In this document: one piece after another, positions 42,600 to 54,488 of the stretch
How the letters are laid out: every line of letters begins with the position of its first letter
How positions within the stretch are numbered: position 1 is the stretch's first letter
Assembly (NCBI GenBank): GCA_039621445.1
Contig: CP154956.1
Location: forward strand, 14,186,166 to 14,250,165
From: Euglena gracilis
Taxonomy: Eukaryota > Euglenida > Euglenophyceae > Euglenales
Length of the DNA stretch: 64,000 nucleotides
Direction of reading: 5' to 3'
Translations under genes and position numbers: made by a program
Notes under the pieces: generated by a model
What the model was told of the DNA's origin: nothing
The model's database searches: none
Seen by the model: the letters and a program-made list of their open reading frames with translations, nothing else

Positions 42600-45130
42600 A
42601 ATTTTCCCCAAAAATGGCCAAAAATTGCGAAAAATGCTGAAAATAGCACTTTTTCAAAAATTCCTCGGCGGGATTCACCCACCTGACCCCCCCCCCGGGG
42701 GTCCAAGACTAAAAAAAACCCCTGTTGCCAGTTGCCCACAAAAGGGATGCTGTTCCGGTTATAAATGTGGAGGTGTGTGTGGGGTAAAGCGGGGCGATAG
42801 TTTGGGGTGGAGTGGGGGTTACAAAGGGGGGGAGTGGGGGGTGCCACATGGTACTTTAAAAATTCGATAAAAGCCGTCATTTTTTTGAAAAAAATATTTC
42901 TCCCCAAAATTATAAGACCTGGCTGGAAATAGGGCCATCAATGCTGTCAAATGTTTTTTCATATTTTTTCAGAGGACTAGACGGAAGGGATGCAGGGGCA
43001 CGCATTGTGGTTTTTCTCGAAATTTTGAGGCATTTTAAAAGCATGTTTTTTTTGGCTTTTTAAAGCATTTTAAGCTTTGTTTTTGAGGCAAGTCCAAGGG
43101 ACAAGGGAGGTCCAAGGACAATCCGGGGATCAAACGGGGTCCAAACTCAAGAAGTCGATGAATGTATATTTTCGGTGAGCTATGTTCCAGCGGTGCCAGA
43201 AAAAAATATTTTTCCTTGGAGTTGGTCTGCTTTTGCCGAGATTTTGCATCAGCATTTTTAAAAAATTTTGCCACAGTAAAATTTTGAAGGCATTTTAAAG
43301 CATTTTTACGCATTTCGGCCAAAAAATTAAGCTGCATTTTCAGGAATTTTAACGTTTCTTGAGGCGCCTCAAAAAAGATAAAAGATAATCCCTGTTGGGG
43401 GAGCTGTACTCCATTGGGGGCCATTTTGCTGTCCCCAATCTTTAAACTTTTACACTTCGGACCAAACGAAGAGGGAAACCCCTCCGTCACTCAGCCCCAG
43501 GGGGGAGGGTCTGACAAGACGATGCCCCTCTCTCTCCTCCCCAGATTACCAACCAACACACCTTGGCCCGGGCCATCATTGAAGGTAAAGCCAGGGGGCC
43601 AACCTTAGGGAGGCCAAGTTTACATGTTAAGAATTTTGGTGGCCATGTGCAAAAGGCCAAAGGCCAACTTTAGGGGGGCCACGTTTGTATGTAAGGAGGA
43701 GGGGGGCCAAGCGCCCGGGGGGCGGGGAGGTACGGGATGTCATTTCGTAATTTTGAAACATGGTCTAAAATGGAACCCCACACTTCTCATCTTCTCTGTA
43801 GGAAGATTGATGGTTTTCCATTTGGCATTTTTTTTTAAGGTGAGTTTTTATTTATTTTGTAAGGCACATTGAGAATGCTTAAGAAACCTGATTCTTTTGG
43901 CCAAAGTGACTTTGAGTGACAGTGGGGGGGATGGGGTGATGTTGCTGGACTGATTTGAGTATTGAAATTGTGCGCGCAGATTCAGTCATCCTCGACATTT
44001 CTCACACACAAGTCGACTTAGCCAACAGTGCCACACAGGTTTTTAAGAGTGGTCCAAAACGTCCCTGGCGTCAAATAGGTTCCAAAATCAAAACGTCAAA
44101 AAACCCATTCTTTTTAAATGATTGAGGAGAGGCACTGTGCAAGGACGCCAGAAATCATGTTATTTTTCTGGAGTCGGCTTGTTTCTTTGCCAGGATTTTG
44201 GATTTCATTTTTGCTCAGTCAGAGATGATTCTGCCAGAATAACCTTTCTTTTAGGGGTTTTTAGGTAGTTTTAAGGTGTTCCCACACGCACTCCACACTC
44301 CACACTCCACAGCCCCCCCCCCCCCACACTGAACCCCCCATGCATTTGACTGGAGGCTACGGTTTTCGCTCTTTCCCTGGAATATCCAGCAAGGTTCAAA
44401 CCCATTGATCCAGCAGACCAGGCCGCCGTCCCTTTCACTGTCCCCGGTATGATGCAGACCACGCGGCGTTTTCGTCCCCCGAGTTGCGCCCACTGTTCCC
44501 CCCCCCCCCAATGGGGGCCTGCGCGGGGGCCGGCCCGGGGGCAGCGGCCTGAGCATTCCATCCGCCGCCCCGCAGGCACACTGGGCAGAGGGCGGCGAGA
44601 GGCACTGCGGGGCAGGCAGAGCGATGGGAGGGGGTGGGGGGGCAGGGTTGTGGGCTGTTTCAATTCAATCAATTCAAATTTGGTGAAAGTTAAAATGAAG
44701 TACCCCCCCCCTATGTCCAACGACTGGTAACCTCTGTCCTCTGACCGGGGGGGGCGGTCGTTGGACATAGGGTTGTAACCAAAAAGGTGTCCTCTGACCG
44801 GGGGGGGGGTGGTCGTTGGACACAGGGTCGGGGGAAAAAAAGTTTGCCAAAACCCCCCCAAACAGGTCAAAATTTTCCTTCCGGCGCTTCGCGCCCCCAT
44901 TTCCAGCCCTGTCAACAAATATTTACTTAAATAGCAACCAAAACTGACATCCTTGGACGATTTTGTTGCGGAGATCACGTCTAGAGAACATGCAAAAAAA
45001 ATGCAAAAGAAGGTTGGTGACCAATGTAAAGAGGCTCTGTGATGGAAGACACCGGTCACAGAAACGAAACGGAATCACAGCGGCGCAACCAAAACGCTTC
45101 CTCTTCCCTCCCAATCCCTTCCCTTCCATA
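42600..45130. other. Interval without supported genes
   Basis: AT-rich stretches with GCATTTT-type runs and several poly-C blocks (42,692; 44,311; 44,500; 44,704). The motif GGTCGTTGGACATAGGG appears at 44,755 and 44,811 and inverted at 44,712. No exon identified. Confidence 0.4.
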
Positions 45131-45142
45131 TCTCTCCAACCA

Positions 45143-46190
45143 TCACTCTGTCACCCCTTTTTGGGTACTGGGCGGGTGGTGAAACCCTTTTTCCGATCCC
45201 ACATCACGGCAATCTTGCACAACCTTTCCATCCTTTCCCACCACAGGTGCAGATTCCTTCTTTTTCTTCGGTTCTTCCATCTTCGGGACCTCCAAATTTG
45301 GAGGAATGAAATCATCCCGCATCACATCACGTGTGAAATACAGTTTCCCTCCAAAACTGTGTGCCAAGCCCCACGTTCCCCTCTTGCCCTCAGCAAAACA
45401 GGATCCCTTTGGAATAAAAAAACCCCATTGCTTCAAAATCGGAACCCATGCATCCATCCCATTCAGAAATCAAGCAACGGGGCTTATGGAGTGGTCAGCC
45501 TTGGAATCAGAATCCGACACCGAGGATAGTGAAGAAACAGAGGACACAGATCCGTCGGAATCAGAATCCGAATCCGAACTGGAACCATCCGTGGCAATCC
45601 AACGGTCTAAGGCTCTTTGTAGACTCCTGGTTGGAGGCGAAGAAGCAAGCACCGCAATCGGAGGAGCGGGTGGAGAGGAGGGCGATGGCACCGGTGATGC
45701 ACTCCTAGCAGGTGATGGTGGTCTGGCGCGCATGACCTCTGGCCCATTTTCATTACGAGGGTGATTTTAGGGACATCATGGGAGGAGTCGCCATGATCAT
45801 GAAAAACAGCCAGGTTGCGCCCCACCTTGGCTCCAGGGTGAACCAGCCTTTTGTCTTTGACCAGGTACGAGATGGTCAAATACTCCTGACCAATGACAAC
45901 CTTCCACCGCAGGATTGCACAAAAACAGCACATTGGTCAAATGCTCCTGGCCAACGACAACCTTCACGCTGCGGGATTTCACAAAAAAAAGATACCCAGT
46001 CGACAATCCCTGCATTCCATCAACCATCTTCAGTCCTTGATACAACCTAGCAAACACCCGAAAACATCATGGTGGAATGTTGGGAGTGTGGTGAAACTCC
46101 TTCAACAACCGCAGGCACTATCTCCCTGGTGGAGCGCTCGTAATGCACGAAACTCCCCGGAGGGAACATTTTAATGGACGATGGGCTGCG
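45143..46190 (-). pseudogene. Decayed coding region of unknown family
   Basis: Minus-strand pieces in order: GSFVHYERSTREIVPAVVEG (~46,165), then two tandemly duplicated ~60-bp units each encoding a KVVxGQExLT segment (~45,960 and ~45,890), then DKRLVHPGAKVGRNLAVFHDHGD. After that comes a Ser/Asp-rich acidic tract, and after an in-frame TGA at 45,470, DAWVPILKQWGFFIPKGSCF and GLAHSFGGKLYFTRDVM. Several frame changes and stops are present. Codon-level consistency suggests former coding. The HYERST..IVPA segment resembles a small SH3/Agenet-like strand pair found in some protist mobile-element proteins, but that is weak. Confidence 0.35.
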
Positions 46191-46340
46191 GGGTAAAGGA
46201 GAAGGGCGGAAGAAAAGCCTTTCAGGGCTGGCAAACCTCCGGTTTTCACACACCTGCAAAAAAACATCAAACCTCCGAAAAGGTGTCTTCTGACCGGGGG
46301 GGGGGGGGTGGTCGTTGGACATAGGGGGGTCGTTGGACAT

Positions 46341-49300
46341 AGGGGGGGGGTAAAAAATAAAGCAAATTATTAAATATTGTTAACATATTGAATTATTGAT
46401 AGTAAACTGTCGAATAAGTAAAATCAAATTAAATCAAATTAATTCAAAAAAGTTAAAAAGTGAAATGATTTTTCTCTCTCGAAATTTTACTCAATTTGGC
46501 CCAAGCCTGTCCACGGGGCTGACCACACATGGGTGGGGTGTTCTTCAAGGGAACGGTGGCAGGCAGAAGGGGGGAAATGATGTCGGAGGCCTTCAGAAAT
46601 ATTGAGGAAAAAACTGCGAAGATTGCGGTGAGAACATTCTGCTGGAGGGGACTAGCAAAAATTCACCTCCTTGAGATTTTCTTTTGCATTTTGCAACATT
46701 GGTGATGTTTGAGCTGTCACTCACATTCTTTTCAATAAAAAAGTCCAAAACCATTATTTCTGTATTCTGGGAACATACTGGTTCCAAAAATATGCAAAAA
46801 TTCGAAAAAAATTGACAAAAATTTTGTCACAGGAAAAAGCTAGTCCAAAAGTTGTTATATTATTAGGTAGAAATTATTCCCAGCAGAACTAAAAGAAACA
46901 CACAGATATTGCCAAAATTGGCTGATTTTGCCAACTCTTTGCCAGAATTGGATGCAAACAGATGCAAAAACAGATTGCATTGTGAACCAGTTGTAGAATG
47001 GCCTGAACCCATTGCACCTTTTTTCACGCTCATGGAAAAAAAGTACACAGGGAAAAAATTGTGAGGAAAGTATTAAAATTTCTTCTAATGAAAAAAAAAG
47101 GAAAAAATGCACAAAATTGCACAAATTGCAGGAAATTGGAAAAACTGGAAAAACTGCGGATATCAATCCTCCCTCTGCAGACAATGGGCACAAAAAGCTC
47201 ATTGAAGCACTCTTGAAGCACACACATTGAATCCTCTTGAAGCACCCCGAAGCTTTCCCTGGATGAGTTGCGGGGTGAATGGCTGAAGCATTTTCCCTCC
47301 AACGTTGGCCACCTTGGACCATTTGGGGGGGGGGTAAACAGGTCAAACATCCAAGAGCAAATCAGGTTGGGGGGACGAGAAGAAATTCACCAAACACATC
47401 CCAGTCTCAAAAAAGTACAAAGAAGAAGAAGTGTACGTATAAAGCACAACCAAATTCCGTCATCTATGAAAACAGCACCTTCAAATTACTGCCCACCAAC
47501 AAGCAATTCTAATTTGATTGTCACAAAAAACCTCCAACATACACACCAGTTGATACTGTGTCTGGGGAGGAGAACCACTTCCATCCAGCAGTGGGAAAAC
47601 CCCTTCTGATAAATGGATTACCATCCCTAGTTCAAGAAAATATGCACAGCCACCCCAGGGGGGGAAAATCACCAGGAAAGGAGCGCCAGACTTGAAGGTG
47701 CGCCAAACTTGGCAATCCAGGGGTCCGAGGGAGAAAAAGCAGAACGGTCACAGGTGGGTTTCGCCGCTGGAAGCCGGGTTCGAGCGGATTCATATGTCGG
47801 CCCAGGGAGCGGCCCAGAGCACCAACCGGCCATAGACAGCCAGAATCACACGCGCCCTGTGCTGCACCCGCCAGAAGGGTAACAAAATGCTCTGGCAAAC
47901 TGGAGATAAAAGGTTGGTTTCTGGCTCAATCTATGTCTATGGTCTAGTCTATGGTCCAAATCTGGCTCTGTGGCAGAAGAGTGCTCAAGAACTGGCGGTC
48001 GCATCCCAACGCCAGAGAACGATTGCCCCCCAGCACAGTGTCACTGTATCCCTCCGCCCCCCCAGGGCTTGAGCTAAACCCCAACCGGCAGGCTCCTGGA
48101 AAACCAGCAAAGCGGCCAATGACTTCCAAAACTCCTCCCCATGAAACCCCATCTCAGGCTATGACCCATCATAGATTCTCATGATTCCCATTCCTCCTGG
48201 CTCATTTCATTTCAGCCCTTTGGTCCAAACGGACCAAAGATCAATTTTGAACATGTATAAAAAACCGGACGGTGGCTTTTCATAAATATCCGGCGCCCCC
48301 CAGGGTTCGGATCTCAAAGCAAATCAGTCACACACAAAACATGGTCATATGCTCCTGATTATTCATCAACCAGGAAGCCGATTCGACCCACAGTCACAGA
48401 TGAATCTCAAAATCGCGTCTTATTCAGCGTGCCCACCTGCGTTGAGCCGCTGGTGTCGGAGGTCTGGCGAGGGACCCAGCACAGGGAGGCAGAAAAAGGA
48501 GCAGGCTCTCTTGAAAGCTACCATCAATGCCGTTTGGCGGAAGCTCCCAAAACACCACGGAGGTTTTCTGAAGGGCTCTTCCCTGTGGTCGGTGGAAAAA
48601 GACACACGCCCTCTTTTCTTTGGCAAAAGACTTCTGAGAGCATTTTGAGAGCAGTTTTTCCTGCTGCACACCGACCAGACCCCCCCCCCCACCCCCACAG
48701 CAACCTAAACAATGAGCAACACAGCCTGTATTTGTGCCAGCAAAGCAGCCCACGATCGTCGTTGGGGGCCAAGGATCGGCCAGATCGGTCAGCGCACAGT
48801 TCCACGACGAATGCTGGAACCCATTCTGGCGACGACCCAGGGGGCGGACCCCCCTTGCGACTGGGCTTTTTTTTTCTTCAAACGGGGCTAAGCGACCCCT
48901 CCCCCCCCCCCCGGGTGTCCAGCTCAGAGGCTGGAAAATTTGAGCTGGCGGGAAAAAGGCAGCTCGCTGCCCCCCCCCCCCCCGGGGGTGAGGCTTCTTT
49001 TTTAAAGATCCTGGGGGGGCGTACCCCCACCCACCCACCCAGCCCGTGCGGGAGCCCACCCGGGGGGGGGGACCCCCTCCCCAAAATCGGGCTGTCTGAG
49101 GGCAGTTCCCAAAAAATTTTCGGCACTTTGCGCCGAAACCCATACCTGGGCCCCTGGCGCGGGAACAAACCCCCCCCCCCCCCGGGGGCCCGGACCCCCC
49201 CCCCCCGGGGGCCCGGACCCCCCCCCCCCCCCCCCCCCCCCCCCGGGGGCCGGACCACACCCCCCCCCCCGGAGGCCCTCTTTCGGACTGAAAAAGAAGC

Positions 49301-49670
49301 CTGATGGGGTCCCCCCAGCTGGAACTGGCCCTGGAACTGGCCCTGGAACTGGCAGTGGAAACGGGGGAAAAATCGAAACTTGCAAAAATGCCCTAAAACT
49401 GCAAATTATGCAAAAAAATCGATTGTTTTGACCCAAAATCCGAGCTGGCCAGCCCTTAGCCGACCCAATTTTGTCATTTCTTCCATTTTTCTTGCACCTC
49501 GAAAGCCAAAAGCCGTTGCCGTCCAGCTGCCTTTCGGGCGGCTGGAAAATAATTATTATAATTTATAGCTCGTCAATGGGGGCCCGTGGACAAGGGAACC
49601 CCAATCAAGTTTCTCTCTCTCTTTTTTTTGACATTTAGATGTGGACATCACTGCCGATGTGCCATCAACA
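46341..49670. other. Interval without supported genes, many C/G runs
   Basis: Contains very long poly-C blocks followed by G runs at 48,898-48,912, 48,971-48,986, 49,171-49,191 and 49,219-49,247, interleaved with GGGCCCGGACC segments. All long open frames here are Gly/Pro translations of those runs. Confidence 0.5.
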
Positions 49671-49674
49671 GCAC

Positions 49675-49675
<1 letters not shown>

Positions 49676-49709
<34 letters not shown>
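49676..49709. repeat. (GT)n microsatellite
   Basis: About 17 GT units. Confidence 0.95.
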
Positions 49710-49710
<1 letters not shown>

Positions 49711-51275
49711 AAAATGATAATTCACAAAACACAAACTAAGAAAATAATGCAATTTTTAAATCAAAACTTGTCACACCTAAATTGCACAACAAAATAAAAT
49801 ATTATTTCTATTTAAAATATTATTACATTTACTTTCTCTCTTGTTTCCTTATTTGCTTTATTTATGTATTCATTGACTTTATTGACTTTATTTATGTTTA
49901 CATTGACTGCTGATGATTTGGGGAAAAAACATCACAAAAAATTCAATTGAGCACTCGTTCCCCACCTTTGTGCGAATTGGGCCACAGCAATCAACAGAAG
50001 GACAAAGTACGCTACTATAGGGGGAGCGATGGTGCCAATTCCAGTTCAGGATCATAGATTCACTTGACCACCCCAATATAAGAACCACCCAGAAAGATCA
50101 CCCCAAAATAAGACCCCCCCCTCGGCTGACCAAGCAAAAAGCCCAAAGCGACCCCCCCCAGATTTAAGACCCGCCAAATCTGTCAAGGCACCAGGTATGG
50201 TGAAAACAACCTAAAAAATTGCCCAAAACCACTTTAAGGGACAAAAAGTGTGAAATTTCTGGTATTTTGAAATATTTTAACAAAAAACATGGAAATTGTT
50301 AATGAACACCAATTTACATTTCGCGCCGAAAGAAAAAGTGGTGTTGGGGGGCCGGGTTGGTCAAGAAAAAAAAAACACAAAAAACAAGACAAACAAGACT
50401 CCCCCAAACAAGACACCCCGCCCCCCTGGAGGTTTCCAGCAATGGCCCAACCCACCTGCCCCATCGGGTCCCCCAGATGTCTGCCAGCGAATCTATGCCC
50501 CGGGGGGCGGGGGAGGGCGGCGGACAGCACCGGCCAGCGGGGCACCGCTGCGGAGCCGGGGGAGGGGGGTCGGGAGACCCCGCCCCGCACGCCGCCAGCC
50601 ACGGCCGTAAAACGGGGGGTTTGGAAAAGCGGGGGGAGGGCAAAGTTCCGGCGATAATCCAGACCCGGAAAACACGTGCAGTCATATCGCAGCCGCCCTC
50701 CCCCTTATTTTGAAGAACTATTCTGGAGCGGGCAGGATCTAGGATCCCTTGGAGGGCCCAAAGAAGTCCTCAGGCGCTCAAGAATCAATCAATATGTGCC
50801 TTATGCGCTCAACATTGGCCTGCTGGGGTCCCGGGAGATAAACGTGTGGAAAAATAGAATGTGAAAAAATCACATAAAAATCGCGCGGGGGACTTTCTCC
50901 CCCAGTGGAAAGGCCCCCCAGGGGTCCAGGAGCCAACTGGGGAGACTGGAAACCACCCAGGGGGGGGGAGGGCACCTGGCGACAATGGGGCGAAAGACAA
51001 GGGCTGGGGCCGCAGAAGGTTCCCAGACCACGTTTGCAACAGAAACTTTTCAAACATAAAGCATTGCATGCAAATCCATAGCAGAAACCACTTGATATCT
51101 TACAAAATCAACATTTTAAGCAAAATCAACATTTTTGTACATGTAAAAATACTACCATATTTTTGACCGTAGTTTTTTTATGTAGCATCTTTTTTGTCCA
51201 CCCTGTCTGTACAGTGTTGTTTTTGTTTTGGCAATACTATTGTTGGCCGCCAGAGAGGTAATCTTTTTTGGGGAT
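49710..51275. other. Interval without supported genes
   Basis: AT-rich then GC-rich non-coding sequence. The GC-rich part (50,400-50,680) gives open frames in four readings, so none is credible as coding. Confidence 0.4.
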
Positions 51276-51325
51276 CACACACACAGACATACACACACAC
51301 ACACACACACACATGCATGCACGCA

Positions 51326-51357
<32 letters not shown>

Positions 51358-51366
51358 CACACACAT
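51276..51366. repeat. (CA)n/(CACG)n microsatellite
   Basis: CA repeats, then ACGC/ATGC units, then CA repeats. Confidence 0.95.
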
Positions 51367-52738
51367 CAGAGTTTGACTTCCCGACTCTTTGTGGTCTGCT
51401 AATTTATGATTCAAGGATAATTGGTAAACGTGGTAAAGAGGAGAGAAGGATAACAAAAGAAAATATCCAATGCCATTGACGTGGAGCAATATGCACCCTT
51501 GAAAAACACGACGCAAAAAAAAACCTCAAACGAGTGCGATTAACACATAATTATTTGGCACATTAACACATTATTTTTTTGTACTTCTGGGGACTTGATG
51601 GTTAATATGTTATTTGTCACAAACAGACAGAGAATTTGCCAAAATTCACCAAAAAAAGCTGGGTCACAAGGACAAAGCGGTACAAATGAATTTTTCAAGA
51701 ATTCAAGAGAGAGTCAAGAGAAAACGCTTCCCAGCAGAATTCCAAAAAATCAAATGGGAAAAGGCAAAAAAAAACACGACCCAAATGGCTCACACAAGCT
51801 TTGCAAAATAGAAAAACACAAAAAAAAGCACACAAAAATGTATTTGCATTCCCTGAACTTTGGCGGTTTCCTGCCGCCCCCCCCCCCCCCAGGCGGAGGG
51901 CCGGTTCGGGCCAAAAACCAGTTGGCCGTTCTGAAAAGCCAGTCAGCCGTCACGCTCCCACCAGGCGGGGGTTTGGCAACTGATTGGATGCTTGTACGGT
52001 TGGGATGGTTCATCCAGACTCTGCGATAAAACCAGCACCCTTTCACACCCACCCTCTTTTCTCAGGGGCTAGAAAGGAAGGCCGGAGGAGACCCATGAGC
52101 GCCGCCCCGACCAGTCGGACGTAACATCTGTTGGGGGGGGGGACTTTTCATCCGGCGGGTGCCATCGGAGGGGGTCAGGGAGCAGGGGAAGGGGAGGGGG
52201 GGAGCGCGAGGGCGGAAGGGAGCGGCCGAGTGCTGTGGGAAAAGAGTTGCCGTTGCCTGTGGGGCAGGGATGCTCCAGGGCAGAGGCGAGGTCATTGGAA
52301 CGGAAAATGAATGGAATGCCAGCGCTCATTGCGTTGATTTTGTGATACAGCATGGTCACCAGAACAACAATGAGAACACCACCAACAACAACAACAACAA
52401 CGAACCAACGACGACGACGACGAATTCTTGATTTTTTTTTCTGACAACACTTAACTCCCCCAAAGAAAAGGAAAAAGTGCACATATACATGATTCGGAAA
52501 GCCTCGGAAACTGAAAAACAGATACAGAGCTTTATTATGCAACTCCAAACGATTAGAAAATGGCTCATGGGCTGCAAGGGTTGGCCTCCCACCACTGCAT
52601 AACCACCCCTTGGTTATATTCAGACACAGACCAGGGGACACTATACATACATCACAAATTGCATTTACATATGCATGTGTGTATATAAATATCTGCTAAA
52701 CTATGAATCCATACATCACACATGTAATGCATGTGTAT

Positions 52739-52862
52739 GCGTACATACATACATACATACATACATACATACATACATACATACATACATACATACATAC
52801 ATACATACATACATACATACATACATACACATATACATACATGCAAGCATGCATACATACAT
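52739..52862. repeat. (CATA)n microsatellite
   Basis: About 23 near-perfect ACAT units followed by degenerate copies. Confidence 0.97.
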
Positions 52863-53275
52863 AACCCCCCCCAAAATACAAAACCCCCCCGGATTTATAT
52901 TTGGGCGGAAATTTCAAGACCCCACGGGGGGTTTTACATTTGGGGGGGGGTTTTATAAGCGGTCGGAAAAATAAACTTCCTGGCGGGATCCAATATTCAC
53001 TTTTTCGGTCCAAAATCACAAATACACCCACCCTTGGGGGTCCAAAATTTTTACTTTTCGGGCGAAGGAGCAATTTTCACACGTTTTTGGTAAAAATTGC
53101 TCCCAAATCTGCCAAAAATCACAATTTCAGGAGAGATTTTGTCGAAATTTTTTTTCTTCCAGCGCTTCGCGCCGGAGGGGGGTTTTATATTCGGGCGGGA
53201 TTTCAAGGTCCTCAGGGGGGGTTTATATTTGGGGGGGTTTTGTATTTGGGGAGGTTTTGTATTTGGGGGGGGTTT

Positions 53276-53587
53276 ACATACGTACATACATACATACATA
53301 CATACATACATACATACATACATACATCCATACACATACATACATACATACATACATACATACATACATACATACATACATACATACATACATACATACA
53401 TACATACATACATACATACATACATACATACATACAACCATACATACATATATACATACATACATACATACATACATACATACATAGATACATACATATA
53501 TACATACATGCATGATGCATGCATGCATGCATGCATGCATGCATGCATGCACGCATGCATACATACATACATACATACATACATACA

Positions 53588-53621
<34 letters not shown>

Positions 53622-53810
53622 CATACATACATACATACATACATACATACATACATACATACATACATACATACATACATACATACATACATACATAGAT
53701 ACATACATATATACATACATGCATGATGCATGCATGCATGCATGCATGCATGCACGCATGCATACATACATACATACATACATACATACATACATACATA
53801 CATACATACA

Positions 53811-53844
<34 letters not shown>

Positions 53845-53890
53845 CATACATACATGCATGCATGCATGCATACATACATTCATACATACA
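53276..53890. repeat. (CATA)n array with internal (CATG)n blocks
   Basis: Roughly 600 bases of tetranucleotide repeats. A higher-order unit of about 210 bases (CATA run, TATATA break, GATGCATGCATG block) appears twice, at 53,485-53,550 and 53,695-53,760 junctions. Frames of several hundred codons here are artefacts. Confidence 0.97.
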
Positions 53891-54488
53891 CACATATTTT
53901 TTACACACACACACATATACATGTATATACATATGCACACACATGTAAATATATGTACATATGTACAAACATATACATACGTACATATGTGGTTATATAC
54001 ATGGCAGCTGCCTTGTACTTGCCCCCCCCCCCCCCCGGGGGAATAAAGGGCACAGGGGGGGGGTCCATACGGGGTACCCCGCGTCTGACGTTTCGGGTTT
54101 CTCGTATTGTTTCCCCCGGGAACTGCGCCGTTTCCAGGCAACCTGCAGGGGAATTCGGGGAGAATACGTCCTAAAATGGGGGAACCCTCCCCGACTGCCG
54201 CCGGTTGCCCGGAAACCACGCGCTTCCCCGGTGCCACAGAACCAAAAGGTAAGAGGGTCAAACCATACAACCCCCACCCCCCCGGACCCACTACTTCGCC
54301 CCCCAAGGGGGGGGGGGCATGTTGAGGGCCCATATACATAATATTACATATCAAACATCTTTCTTTCATATGTTATACATGTTTGGGTTTTTTTTTTGAC
54401 TGAAACAGCTGTGAATGCTGCCCCTGGGTACTCGGCGCAACCCCCAGCTGAGCGCCACCGATGCATGCGGCAGCGCCCACAGAAGCCA

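Noticed and set aside
48424-49436. Frames of 90-290 codons rich in Gly/Pro on both strands.
   Set aside because: They arise from C and G runs, several overlap on opposite strands, and no domain is visible.
50234-50713. Overlapping GC-rich frames of ~120 codons on both strands.
   Set aside because: Four mutually overlapping readings without domain or splice signals; composition-driven.
53051-54369. Very long open frames on both strands (up to ~385 codons, YVCMYVCM/HTYIHTYI).
   Set aside because: They are translations of the (CATA)n array, which lacks stops in all frames. No start context or codon bias supports them.
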